Origin: Diaphorobacter sp. HDW4A
GTDB lineage: Bacteria; Pseudomonadota; Gammaproteobacteria; Burkholderiales; Burkholderiaceae_C
DNA length: 64,000 nucleotides
NCBI RefSeq assembly: GCF_011305995.1
Contig: NZ_CP049910.1
Location: 868,001 to 932,000 of the forward strand
Reading direction: 5' to 3'
In this document: positions 55,145 to 62,907 of the stretch, one piece after another
Numbering within the stretch: position 1 is the first letter of the stretch
Layout: each line of letters starts with the position of its first letter
The notes under the pieces: generated by a model
Seen by the model: only the letters and a program-made list of their open reading frames with translations
Database searches by the model: none
Told to the model about the DNA's origin: nothing
Program-made: the position numbers and the translations under genes

Positions 55145-56206
55145 TTACTGCACGACAGCGGCGGCTTGCGCACGCTGCGAGTCCAGCAGGGCGACAACGC
55201 TGTCGGCGTTCTGGACGGTGCATACGTCCTGCGGCAGGTTCAGGCCTGCGGCCTTGATGTAGGCCTCGCCACCCATTTCATCGATGGCCATCATGTGGTG
55301 CATGCACATCTTGCCTTCTTCGACACAACGGTTGAGAACCTTGTTGTACAGGCCATCAGCCACGCTGGCGAAGCGCTCCACGGGGTTGCGTTCGCTGGGC
55401 TGGACCAGGTTCAGGTAAGCGGCTGCGTCGAGCGGCTTGCCTTCGGACTTGGCCTGATCGACCCACTTGGCGAAGTCTTCGTCGGCCATGCCTTTGAACT
55501 TGAAGCTCATGCCGGCAAAGCCAGCGCCGCTGTAGTGCGACGACATGCCCTTGAACTCGCCCGCCTTGTTAATCACGGCGTTGAGCTCGGTCTGCATGCC
55601 GGGCATGGTGTAGATCATGCCGGCCAGATCAGGAACGTAGAACGCATTCATGGTGTTGGCCGAGGTCAGCTTGAAGTGGATCGGACGATCCACGGGCGCC
55701 GCCACTTCGTTCACCGTCGCAATGCCTTGCTCGGGGTAGAAGAACAGCCACTTCCAGTCCAGAGACACGACCTGGATTTCCAGCGGCTTGACGTTGGGAT
55801 CGAGCGCCTTGGTGGCCGACACGCGGTCCAGCGGACGATAGGGATCAAGCTTGTGGGTGCTGATCCAGGTCAGCGCGCCGAGCGCGATGATGATCAGCAG
55901 TGGAACGGTCCAGATCACCAGCTCGAGGCTGGTGGAGTGGTGCCATTCGGGTTCGTAGCGCGCTTCGGTGTTGGACTGGCGGTACTTCCAGGCGAACAAC
56001 AGCGTCAAAAAGATCACTGGAACAATGATGATGAGCATCAGCAACGTGGCTGTGATCACCAGTTGCCCCTGCTGAGCAGCGATATCACCGGCGGGATTGA
56101 GCACGACGGCCTTGCTGCAACCCGTGAGAAGGGCTGTCAAAGCTGCCGCGCCCAGCCATGCGGGGCTGCGGGTTTCCTTGGTTTTGGACATGTTTGGAAT
56201 GGACAA
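55145..56206 (-). CDS. cyoA: Cytochrome o ubiquinol oxidase subunit II (lipoprotein)
   Basis: 353 residues with a second Met start at 56191. Signal peptide with lipobox LLTGCSK (Cys at about 30), then two transmembrane helices (about 45-75 and 95-120) and a periplasmic cupredoxin domain. The CuA ligands of cytochrome c oxidases are absent: the region TMNAFYVPDLAGMIYTMPGMQTEL lacks the Cys pair, as expected for a quinol oxidase. First gene of the apparent operon cyoA-B-C-D-surf1-regB-regA. Confidence 0.96.
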   Translation of the reverse strand: MSIPNMSKTKETRSPAWLGAAALTALLTGCSKAVVLNPAGDIAAQQGQLVITATLLMLIIIVPVIFLTLLFAWKYRQSNTEARYEPEWHHSTSLELVIWTVPLLIIIALGALTWISTHKLDPYRPLDRVSATKALDPNVKPLEIQVVSLDWKWLFFYPEQGIATVNEVAAPVDRPIHFKLTSANTMNAFYVPDLAGMIYTMPGMQTELNAVINKAGEFKGMSSHYSGAGFAGMSFKFKGMADEDFAKWVDQAKSEGKPLDAAAYLNLVQPSERNPVERFASVADGLYNKVLNRCVEEGKMCMHHMMAIDEMGGEAYIKAAGLNLPQDVCTVQNADSVVALLDSQRAQAAAVVQ

Positions 56207-56291
56207 AGTCGCGCGGCTCAGGGTTAGTCCCCTGAGTGTTAACGCGGATTACTGGACATCCGAGACTGTAAACCCGTTACCAAATATGTCG

Positions 56292-56310
56292 ATTGGACAA
56301 TTTGTCCAAT
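56292..56310. promoter_or_regulatory. Inverted repeat ATTGGACA-N3-TGTCCAAT upstream of cyoA
   Basis: Eight-bp perfect arms around a 3-base centre, 86 bases before the cyoA start. Further GGACA copies occur at 56254 and 56319. It is a probable binding site for a dimeric regulator of the oxidase operon; the protein is unknown. Confidence 0.5.
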
Positions 56311-56340
56311 ATCAAGTGGGACAAGGACTTACAGGCGTTT

Positions 56341-56506
56341 TGTCACCACAAAAGAGCGAAAGGCTGACAAAGGTCTAGGGTTTCCCCTTCAAAAATGTCA
56401 GTGTTTGCGGACTTGTGGCGGCAATACCGCAGGTGTAGAACTGCGTCAGGCCTCACATTATCGCGGTGAGCACGAGTACCGCAACGAGGCCTGACAAAAA
56501 TGTCAG
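56341..56506. promoter_or_regulatory. TGTCA half-site cluster with palindrome CTGACAAAAATGTCAG
   Basis: TGTCA or its complement occurs at 56341, 56365, 56396, 56492 and 56501. The last two form CTGACA-AAAA-TGTCAG (56491-56506), 22 bases before the MFS start; AAAAATGTCAG is repeated at 56391. Likely operator for the MFS gene. Confidence 0.5.
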
Positions 56507-56528
56507 ATCTGGAGCAAGGAGCATTTCG

Positions 56529-57863
56529 ATGAGCAGCGGTTCCGTAGCCTATTCCGTGCCACGCGTTGAAGACGCCAACTCTCTGTCGCGTGCGCACACG
56601 GACGAGGATGTCACTCCCAATGAGATCGCCGTCGGCGTGATCATCGGGCGTTCATCCGAATATTTCGACTTTTTCGTTTTCGGTATCGCCTGCGTTCTGG
56701 TTTTTCCGTTCACGTTGTTCCCGTTCATGTCGCGGCTGGACGGCACGTTGATGGCCTTCGCCATCTTCGCGCTGGCCTTCGTCGCGCGGCCCATCGGTAC
56801 GGCCATTGGTATGGCGGTGCAGCGGCGCTGGGGACGAGGCACCAAGCTCTCGCTGTCCATGCTGGCGCTGGGTGTGTGCACGGTGGGTATGGCATTTTTG
56901 CCCACCTATGAATCGGTGGGCTCCACCGCCATCGTCGTGCTGATCGTGCTGCGCATCGGTCAGGGTCTGGCGCTCGGCGGCTCGTGGGACGGTCTGCCGT
57001 CGCTGCTGGCCATGGGCGTGCCCAAGGACAAGCGTGGCTGGTATTCGATGATCGGCCAACTCGGCGCGCCGCTCGGCTTCATCATCGCCGCCGCGCTGTT
57101 CTCCTATCTGTACAGCAGCATGCCGGTGAGCGAGTTTCTTGACTGGGGCTGGCGCTATCCGTTCTTTGTCGCCTTCGCGATCAACGTCGTGGCGCTGTTC
57201 GCCCGCCTGCGTCTGGTGGTCGGCCAGTCCTATGCCGACGCGCTGCAAGCCCGAGAGCTCGAGCCAGTCAGCGTGACCGAGGTGATGAGCAACCAGGGCA
57301 GCAACGTGCTGCTGGGCGCATTCGCCGCGCTGGCCAGCCTCGCGCTGTTCCATCTGGTGACGGTGTTCCCTCTGTCGTGGATCTCGATGTATTCCGAGCA
57401 GTCCATGGTCGACGTGCTGAACGTGCAGATGGTGGGGGCGGTGTTCGCTGCGGGTGCCATCGTGATCTCGGGCACGCTGGCCGACAAGGTGGGCCGCCGC
57501 AACCTGCTGGGCACCATGGCCCTGCTGATTGGCATCTTCAGTCTGGCAGCGCCGTTCCTGCTCAGCGCGGGTTCCACCGGCAATAACATCTTCATTCTGG
57601 CGGGCTTTATTCTGCTGGGCCTGTCCTACGGCCAGTCATCGGGCACCGTGACCAACAACTTCACCTCGCACTACCGCTACACCGGTGCCGCGCTGTCCAA
57701 CGATCTGGCTTGGCTGATTGGCGCCGCATTTGCGCCGCTGGTGGCGCTGGGTCTGTCAGCCAAGTTCGGTCTGGTGGCCGTGTCCCTGTATCTGCTGTCG
57801 GCGGTGGTCTGCACGCTGGTGGCACTGCGTATCAACCGCATGCTGGAGCAGCGCGAAAACTGA
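56529..57863 (+). CDS. MFS transporter of the metabolite:H+ symporter type
   Basis: 444 residues from ATG 56529, supported by AAGGAG eight bases upstream; an upstream frame to 56466 lacks this. About twelve transmembrane helices. The first helix starts VGVIIGRSSEYFDFFVFGIACVLVFP; the loop 2-3 region has FVARPIGTAIGMAVQRRWGRGTKLS. The C-terminal half repeats the loop as SGTLADKVGRRNLLG. These are features of the MHS branch that carries organic acids, betaines or sugars. The substrate is unresolved. It is divergent from cyoA and followed by a strong terminator. Confidence 0.88.
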   Translation: MSSGSVAYSVPRVEDANSLSRAHTDEDVTPNEIAVGVIIGRSSEYFDFFVFGIACVLVFPFTLFPFMSRLDGTLMAFAIFALAFVARPIGTAIGMAVQRRWGRGTKLSLSMLALGVCTVGMAFLPTYESVGSTAIVVLIVLRIGQGLALGGSWDGLPSLLAMGVPKDKRGWYSMIGQLGAPLGFIIAAALFSYLYSSMPVSEFLDWGWRYPFFVAFAINVVALFARLRLVVGQSYADALQARELEPVSVTEVMSNQGSNVLLGAFAALASLALFHLVTVFPLSWISMYSEQSMVDVLNVQMVGAVFAAGAIVISGTLADKVGRRNLLGTMALLIGIFSLAAPFLLSAGSTGNNIFILAGFILLGLSYGQSSGTVTNNFTSHYRYTGAALSNDLAWLIGAAFAPLVALGLSAKFGLVAVSLYLLSAVVCTLVALRINRMLEQREN

Positions 57864-57892
57864 TTTGTGCAGCAAGCGAGCATCGAGACAAG

Positions 57893-57917
57893 GAGCGCCC
57901 AAGGGCGCTCTTTTTTT
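57893..57917 (+). terminator. Terminator of the MFS symporter gene
   Basis: GAGCGCC/GGCGCTC stem with a CAAG tetraloop and seven T, 29 bases after the stop codon and just before the convergent thioesterase gene. Confidence 0.9.
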
Positions 57918-57942
57918 ATTGTCGACCATCTTCCAACGGGGT

Positions 57943-58365
57943 TCAGCGCTTCACATTCACCACCGTGGCCTGCATCAGCGCCACTACTTTCTCCGTGCCG
58001 TTCTGCGCGATGGCGCGCACCTCGCCCGTGCAGACTGTCAGCATCTTTCCCGCGTTCTGCACCTTGCCGATGGCGATGAAGCGCTCGCCGATGGCCGGGC
58101 GCATCAGGTTGATCTTGAACTCGGCCGTGACGACTTCGTGGTCGGGCGGAGCTTTGGTGAGCGCTGCGTAGCCGCAAGCGCTGTCGAGCACGCTGGTGAT
58201 GGCACCCGCATGCACATAGCCAAGTTGCTGCGTCACGGCTTTGGAGAAGGGGAGCTCGATGTGGACCAGACCGTCCTCCACCAGCACCACCGAAGCCCCC
58301 AACGTTGACATCAACCCCTGTTCCCCAAAACTCTGTTCGATTCTTTGTCTCATGTTTTCTTTCAC
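57943..58365 (-). CDS. PaaI-family hotdog-fold thioesterase
   Basis: 140-residue hotdog-fold protein of the PaaI/YbgC-related thioesterase group. Typical YVHAGAITSVLDSACGYAALT near residue 50, where the Asp of SVLD is the expected catalytic position, and AEFKINLMRPAIGERFIAIGKV. It hydrolyses acyl- or phenylacetyl-CoA-like thioesters. The 94-bp structured repeat (58427-58520) lies 61 bases upstream. It is on the same strand as tolA but separated by 515 bases of repeats, so not in that operon. No paa genes are near. Confidence 0.87.
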   Translation of the reverse strand: MKENMRQRIEQSFGEQGLMSTLGASVVLVEDGLVHIELPFSKAVTQQLGYVHAGAITSVLDSACGYAALTKAPPDHEVVTAEFKINLMRPAIGERFIAIGKVQNAGKMLTVCTGEVRAIAQNGTEKVVALMQATVVNVKR

Positions 58366-58426
58366 TGCTATTGGTGTTTTGAGTGTAGTGGGTGTGGGTA
58401 GGTTCGGTTCGTTGGTCGTTTATGGG

Positions 58427-58520
58427 CGGCAATACAGCCCCTCATGCGTCGTTGCGAAGCCTTGCCGTATCAGCATACTGTCTGCGGCTTCGACGCCTAG
58501 CCTGAGGGGTTGTATTGCCG
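58427..58520 (+). repeat. 94-bp self-complementary repeat, copy B
   Basis: Arms CGGCAATACAGCCCCTCA and TGAGGGGTTGTATTGCCG pair over 18 bp with one G-T. Internally GCGTC pairs with GACGC, GAAGCC with GGCTTC, and GTAT with ATAC. It aligns ungapped with the copy at 62908-63001 and with the reverse complement of 17441-17534. Conserved bases outside the stems include GTTGC and CTGTCTGCG. Confidence 0.9.
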
Positions 58521-58880
58521 TTGGGGTGAGAGATCGAGCGCCCTGCGCGCTTCGGGGTTCTGCTGTTTGAATTCAAATTCAAATTCAAACTTCAACTGAA
58601 TGCATCCAGAGCCTCAAGGTGCGCCAGCAGGTGCACCGGCACGAGCGTAGCGAAGTGCTGCAAGCACCTCTTAGTGGACCCCTAGCTCGCGGCGGTTGTC
58701 CGAACGGAGCGACGCAGTCGCGTAGTGAGTTCTGCCGCGTGACCCCGAATTCCAAGCGCGTTTTTGATTACTTTTTGAGCGCAAGCAAAAAGTGATTGCC
58801 CCGCCGGGGGCAGTCCCGGCCTCGGGAATCAACGCCCCAGCAGCTGTTGAAAAAACCGCGCACCTCAACTGACACGCCGA
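58521..58880. other. Repeat-rich noncoding region between the thioesterase and tolA
   Basis: No gene is seen. It holds three tandem ATTCAA units (58571-58588), GGTGC/GCACC inverted repeats near 58620-58680, and a hairpin CTTTTTG/CAAAAAG (58771-58792) whose flanks still pair, of the kind scattered in Comamonadaceae intergenic DNA. The downstream flank GCGCCCTGCGCGCTTC (from about 58539) resembles the flank after the copy at 62908, so the repeated unit may be longer than 94 bp. Confidence 0.6.
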
Positions 58881-59987
58881 TCAGTCGTTAGGCCTGAACC
58901 CGATGCTCAGCGAAGACGGCACCCGTCCATCCGTATCCTTGGGCAACGTATCGGTCTTCTCCAACGCACGGATCACAGCCTGATCCCAGGCCGGATTGCC
59001 GCTCGATTTGACAAGGCGAGTACCGACGATGGTGCCGTCCGGTGAAGCTCGCACCTCCACTTCGGCACGCGGGTTGCCGGTGATCGCATCAGGGAACGTG
59101 ATGTTCGGACGCACCTTGGCCGCGACCTTGCCCGCGTAGCCTGCGGATGGGCCGCCTGAGCCCGAGCCGCTGCTGCTGCCACCAGGGCCTGCATTGTGTG
59201 TGGCGTTGCCAGTGGCGCTGGCGCCTCCGGTCGCTCCGGCCATGCCGGCCATGCGGCGCAGATTGGCTTCGCGCTGGGCATCGGCCGCCTTGGTGGCTGC
59301 GGCGTCGGACTTGCGCTTTTCCTCGGCAGCCTTCTTCTTGTCGGCTTCAGCCTTGGCTGCCTTTTCGGCTTTCTCGGCTTTTTCCTTCTTGTCCTTCTCG
59401 GCCTGTTCCTTTTTGTCCTTTTCGCGTTCGAGTTGCTCCTTGCGGTCCTTCTCGCGCTCGGCCTTTTCCTTTTCGATCTTGTCCTTTTTCTGTTGCTCCA
59501 GCTTGTCTTTCTTTTGTTGCTCGAGTTTTTCTTTCTTCTGCTCTTCGAGGCGCTCCTTGCGCTCCTCTTCCTTGCGCTCTTTCTCGAGCTGCAATTGCTG
59601 CTGTTTCTTCTTTTCCTTTTCCTCTTCTTCGCGCTTTTTCTTGCGCTCGAGCGCAATGTCGGCGTCGCGCGTGTCGGGCTGGACCTGTTGCCTTGGCGGC
59701 GGTGGAGGAGGTGGTGGGGGCGGCGGAGGCGGTGTCCGTTCAGGCTTCGGTTCAGGCTGCGGGCTGGGTGGTGGCGGTGGTTCCACCGCACGCGGTGCGG
59801 CCTGCTGAGGTAGCGCCGCCCATAGCTCCGCTTCCGATGCGGGCGCGTCGGAGCTCTTCTTCCAGCTGATGCCCCAGGTGAGCGCGCCAATCAGCACGGC
59901 ATGGGCGAGTACGGCGAGGGCAACTGCGCGCATGCGTCCAGGTGGACGGGGCGGGGCAAATTGGTCGCGTTCTTTGAGAGATAGCAT
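58881..59987 (-). CDS. tolA: TolA / TonB-C-terminal cell envelope integrity protein
   Basis: 368 residues with the three-domain TolA layout. One N-terminal transmembrane helix (AVALAVLAHAVLIGALTWGIS, about residues 22-42), then a Pro-rich stretch (PPPPPPP, about 70-100), a long Lys/Glu/Gln/Ala-rich helix (about 110-240) with repeated EKLEQQKKDK, a Gly/Ser-rich hinge (about 250-285), and a C-terminal TonB-like domain (VRPNITFPDAITGNPRAEVEVRASPDGTIVG). Spans the periplasm and links TolQR to Pal-TolB. It follows tolR on the same strand; tolB and pal are not adjacent. Confidence 0.93.
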   Translation of the reverse strand: MLSLKERDQFAPPRPPGRMRAVALAVLAHAVLIGALTWGISWKKSSDAPASEAELWAALPQQAAPRAVEPPPPPSPQPEPKPERTPPPPPPPPPPPPPRQQVQPDTRDADIALERKKKREEEEKEKKKQQQLQLEKERKEEERKERLEEQKKEKLEQQKKDKLEQQKKDKIEKEKAEREKDRKEQLEREKDKKEQAEKDKKEKAEKAEKAAKAEADKKKAAEEKRKSDAAATKAADAQREANLRRMAGMAGATGGASATGNATHNAGPGGSSSGSGSGGPSAGYAGKVAAKVRPNITFPDAITGNPRAEVEVRASPDGTIVGTRLVKSSGNPAWDQAVIRALEKTDTLPKDTDGRVPSSLSIGFRPND

Positions 59988-60021
59988 TCAGTGATTGGGC
60001 GGCTGGACCTTGTTTGATCGG

Positions 60022-60450
60022 TCAGTTGCCAGACGATTTCACGGTGAGTCCGACGCGTTCGACGCCTGCACGTTGCAGCGCGTCCATGGCCTTCATCACC
60101 GATTCATAGTTGACGGTCTTCTCGGCCGTAATCAGCACGGGTGTGCCTTCTTCCTGCTCTTTTTGCCAGGTGCGTGCGGCATTGCCGAGCGCCTGCAGCG
60201 ACAGGCTGCGTTCGCTGCCGTCGGTCTTGAGTGTGATGCTGCCGTCCTTCTGGACGATGACCTGGCCGAAGGTCTTGGGCGTTTTCGCGCCCTTGCCGAC
60301 CGAGGGCACGTTGACCGAGCTGGGCGTCATCATGGGTGCGGTGACCATGAAGATGATAAGCAGCACGAGCATCACGTCGATGAACGGAACCATGTTGATC
60401 TCGTTCATGGAGCGGCGGCGGGAGCCGCCTCGGGAAGCCATTACGGGCAT
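60022..60450 (-). CDS. tolR: TolR (ExbD-family biopolymer transport protein)
   Basis: 142 residues (E. coli 142). N-terminal basic segment SRGGSRRRSMNEINMVPFIDVMLVLLIIFMVTAPMM with one transmembrane helix containing the essential Asp of FIDVMLVLLIIF, then a periplasmic ExbD domain (GQVIVQKDGSITLK, VLITAEKTVNYESVMKAMDALQRAG). With TolQ it forms the proton-driven motor that energises TolA during constriction. An alternative start at 60441 is possible. It is 17 bases after tolQ. Confidence 0.94.
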   Translation of the reverse strand: MPVMASRGGSRRRSMNEINMVPFIDVMLVLLIIFMVTAPMMTPSSVNVPSVGKGAKTPKTFGQVIVQKDGSITLKTDGSERSLSLQALGNAARTWQKEQEEGTPVLITAEKTVNYESVMKAMDALQRAGVERVGLTVKSSGN

Positions 60451-60467
60451 AGCGTGTTCCCTTCGCT

Positions 60468-61166
60468 TCAGTGACCCGAAGACGTGCCGGGCTGGCCGCC
60501 CAGGTTGCGCTGCAGGATGTTGGAGAACTCTTCGATGAAGGTTTCCTGGTGGGTGGCGACGCGGTCGATGTCGCGTGCGAATCGGTTGTAGGCGATCACT
60601 GCGGGAATGGCCGCGAACAGACCGATGGCGGTGGCCACCAGCGCTTCGGCGATGCCTGGCGCGACGGTGGCGAGCGTGACCTGTTCCATGCCGGCAAAGC
60701 CGGTGAACGCGTGCATGATCCCCCAGACCGTGCCGAACAGACCGACATACGGGCTGACCGAGGCGACAGAGCCGAGGAAGGACAGGCTCGATTCGACCAC
60801 ATCCATCTCGCGCTGGAAGCTCGCGCGCATGGCGCGGCGTGCGCCGTCAAGCAGGGTGCCGGGATCGCTGATGCGGCGCTCGCGCAGCTTTTGGTATTCG
60901 CGCATGCCGCTGGCGAAGATGCGTTCCATCGGGCCGGCCTGCTTGGCGTTCTGCGCGGCGCTGGCGTAGAGATCGTTCAGGCTGTTGCCTGACCAGAACT
61001 CGCGCTCGAACTCTTCGTTGAGTGCCTTGACGCGTTTGAGCGCAAACAGCTTTCTGAAAATGGCTGCCCAGCTTGCGACGGAGACACCGAGCAGCAGGAG
61101 CATGACTATTTGAACCACCCAGCTGGCATTGAGCACCAGGCTCGCGATGGACATATCTTGATTCAT
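60468..61166 (-). CDS. tolQ: TolQ (ExbB/MotA-family motor subunit)
   Basis: 232 residues (E. coli 230) with three transmembrane helices. The first is near residues 15-37 (VVQIVMLLLLGVSVASWAAIF), then a long cytoplasmic loop, then GSVASVSPYVGLFGTVWGIMHAF near 145 and PGIAEALVATAIGLFAAIPAVIAYN near 175, the ExbB/TolQ signature. It starts in an ATGA overlap with ybgC, giving the order ybgC-tolQ-tolR-tolA. Confidence 0.96.
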   Translation of the reverse strand: MNQDMSIASLVLNASWVVQIVMLLLLGVSVASWAAIFRKLFALKRVKALNEEFEREFWSGNSLNDLYASAAQNAKQAGPMERIFASGMREYQKLRERRISDPGTLLDGARRAMRASFQREMDVVESSLSFLGSVASVSPYVGLFGTVWGIMHAFTGFAGMEQVTLATVAPGIAEALVATAIGLFAAIPAVIAYNRFARDIDRVATHQETFIEEFSNILQRNLGGQPGTSSGH

Positions 61167-61585
61167 GATGAGAGTTGTTCCAAAAGAGGGCCAGGAATTC
61201 GCGAAGGACGCATCGTGCCTGCATCCACCCAGCCGATGCGGATGGACGCTTCACACAAAAGTACGGGAGAGGTTGCCTGGTTCATCTGCGCTGACTTGAG
61301 AAGCGCCTTCTGTTCTATTGTTAACGAAGCTCTGCCCGTTTCGCTGACAGCGGCAGTAACAATCAGTTCATCGTCGAGCCGCGCGGGTCGGTGATAGCGC
61401 AGATCGGCTCCCGTTACGACAAACATTCCACCGGTTTGTTCCCGCATGTCGTGCTGGCCGAAACCGATGGAGCGCAGCCATTCGGTGCGGGCGCGTTCGA
61501 AGAATTTGAGGTAGTTGGCGTAGAAGACGATGCCACCGGCGTCAGTGTCTTCCCAGTAGATTCTGACGGGCCACTCGAATGCCAT
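61163..61585 (-). CDS. ybgC: YbgC-type acyl-CoA thioesterase of the Tol system
   Basis: 140 residues from ATG 61585, supported by AAAGGTG nine bases upstream; the frame continues further but the extension lacks a ribosome site. Hotdog fold with RIYWEDTDAGGIVFYANYLKFFERARTEWL, where the Asp of EDTDAGG is the catalytic position of YbgC/4-hydroxybenzoyl-CoA thioesterases. YbgC is commonly the first gene of tol operons and hydrolyses short acyl-CoA esters. It overlaps tolQ by 4 bases. Confidence 0.94.
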   Translation of the reverse strand: MAFEWPVRIYWEDTDAGGIVFYANYLKFFERARTEWLRSIGFGQHDMREQTGGMFVVTGADLRYHRPARLDDELIVTAAVSETGRASLTIEQKALLKSAQMNQATSPVLLCEASIRIGWVDAGTMRPSRIPGPLLEQLSS

Positions 61586-61652
61586 CGTTTCACCTTTGTT
61601 GTGGTTTGTCCTGTTCATTCGGAGTGGCCTCGTCGTTCTTTCAACTTCGCGT

Positions 61653-62837
61653 TCAGCCGATGAGCTGCTGGAGGCGGGCAATCGCCTCTTGCAACTGGGT
61701 CATTGAATTGGCGGTCGAAAAACGCACGAAGCGGCGGGTGTCGGCCGTGCCGAAATCGCGGCCCGGCGTGATTGCGAGATGTGAGCGTTTCATCACTTCG
61801 AGTGCGAAGTCCCAACTGCCATCGACGCCGATCTTCTGCGCGGCCTCGGTGCAGTCGGCCCAGGCGTAGAACGCGCCATCGGGCATGACGGGTACGGACA
61901 GACCGAGTGCGTTGAGCGCGGGGATGAAGTAGTCGCGGCGCGCCTTGAATTGCGCGCGGCGCTGTTCGTATTCGGCGATGCTGTCGGGTTCGAAGCAGGC
62001 GAGCGCGGCATGTTGCGAGATGGTGCTCGCGCAGATGAACAGGTTCTGCGCCATGCGCTCGATCACCGGCACCATGGCGTCGGGCACGACCATCCAGCCG
62101 AGGCGCCAGCCGGTCATGTTGAAGTACTTGCTGAAGCTGTTGATGCTGATGATGTCGTCATCAATGGCGAGCGCCGTCTGGCCGAAGGCGTCGTCGTACG
62201 ACAAGCCGAGATAGATCTCGTCGATGATGGTAATGCCGCCGCGCTCCTTCACCACCTTGTGAATTTGGCGCAGCTCATCGGGTGCAATGGATGTGCCGGT
62301 CGGGTTCGATGGCGAGGCGAGCAGCACGCCGCGCGTCTTGTCGCCCCATGCGGCCTCGACTTTGGCGGCGCTCAACTGGTAGCGCTCTTCAGCGGTGGTG
62401 GGAATCAGCACCGCATTGCCATCGGCTGCACTCACAAAGTGGCGATTGCAGGGATAGCTCGGGTCGGGCATCAGAATCTCGTCGCCCTTTTCGATGAGCG
62501 CGAGGCAGGCCAGTTGCAGCGCGGCCGAAGCACCGGCCGTGACCACAATGCGGCGCGCAGGAACGTTCACGCCGAAGCGGGTGAGATACCACTCACTGAT
62601 TTTCTCGCGCAGTGCTTCGAGGCCCAACGCATTCGTGTACTGGGTGATGCCAGCGCGCACCGCGCGATCTGCGGCTTCCTGGACCAATAGCGGGGCGGTG
62701 AAGTCAGGCTCGCCGATGTTCAGGAAGATCATCGGGTTGTTCGTGCCAGCGACTTCACGGGCGAGTTGCTGCGCGGCCTTGGCCACTTCCATCACGTAGA
62801 AAGGTTCAATACGTTCCGCGCGCTGTGAGAATTTCAT
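61653..62837 (-). CDS. Pyridoxal-phosphate aminotransferase (class I/II, AspC/AlaA-like)
   Basis: 394-residue fold-type I aminotransferase. Visible: FLNIGEPDFTAPLLVQEAADRAV near residue 42, GASAALQLACLALIEKGDEILMPDPSYPC near 105, NPTGTSI near 177, DEIYLGLSY near 205, PLP-Lys in SFSKYFNMTGWRLGW near 235, and C-terminal DTRRFVRFS with the substrate-binding Arg. The group includes enzymes annotated as aspartate, alanine or valine-pyruvate aminotransferase; the specificity is undetermined. The 94-bp repeat at 62908-63001 lies upstream of its start. Not operonic with ybgC (68-base gap). Confidence 0.92.
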   Translation of the reverse strand: MKFSQRAERIEPFYVMEVAKAAQQLAREVAGTNNPMIFLNIGEPDFTAPLLVQEAADRAVRAGITQYTNALGLEALREKISEWYLTRFGVNVPARRIVVTAGASAALQLACLALIEKGDEILMPDPSYPCNRHFVSAADGNAVLIPTTAEERYQLSAAKVEAAWGDKTRGVLLASPSNPTGTSIAPDELRQIHKVVKERGGITIIDEIYLGLSYDDAFGQTALAIDDDIISINSFSKYFNMTGWRLGWMVVPDAMVPVIERMAQNLFICASTISQHAALACFEPDSIAEYEQRRAQFKARRDYFIPALNALGLSVPVMPDGAFYAWADCTEAAQKIGVDGSWDFALEVMKRSHLAITPGRDFGTADTRRFVRFSTANSMTQLQEAIARLQQLIG

Positions 62838-62907
62838 TTCGCTGTTTTCGCTGTGTCTTGGGGTTAACGAAACCTTGTGGTTTCGATGGGCTGGTCGTTC
62901 AGGGGGG

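Larger units (their letters stand above)
56207..56528. other. Divergent control region between cyoA and an MFS gene (322 bp)
   Basis: No gene is seen. It contains several GGACA/TGTCC motifs around 56254-56323 on the cyoA side, the inverted repeat at 56292-56310, and five TGTCA/TGACA half-sites at 56341-56505 on the MFS side. It is AT-richer than the neighbouring genes around 56275-56315. Confidence 0.6.

Noticed and set aside
59196..59813. Long Leu/Phe/Ser-rich plus-strand frames opposite tolA
   Set aside because: They are the complement of the Lys/Glu-rich TolA helix and mimic membrane proteins without any supporting signal.
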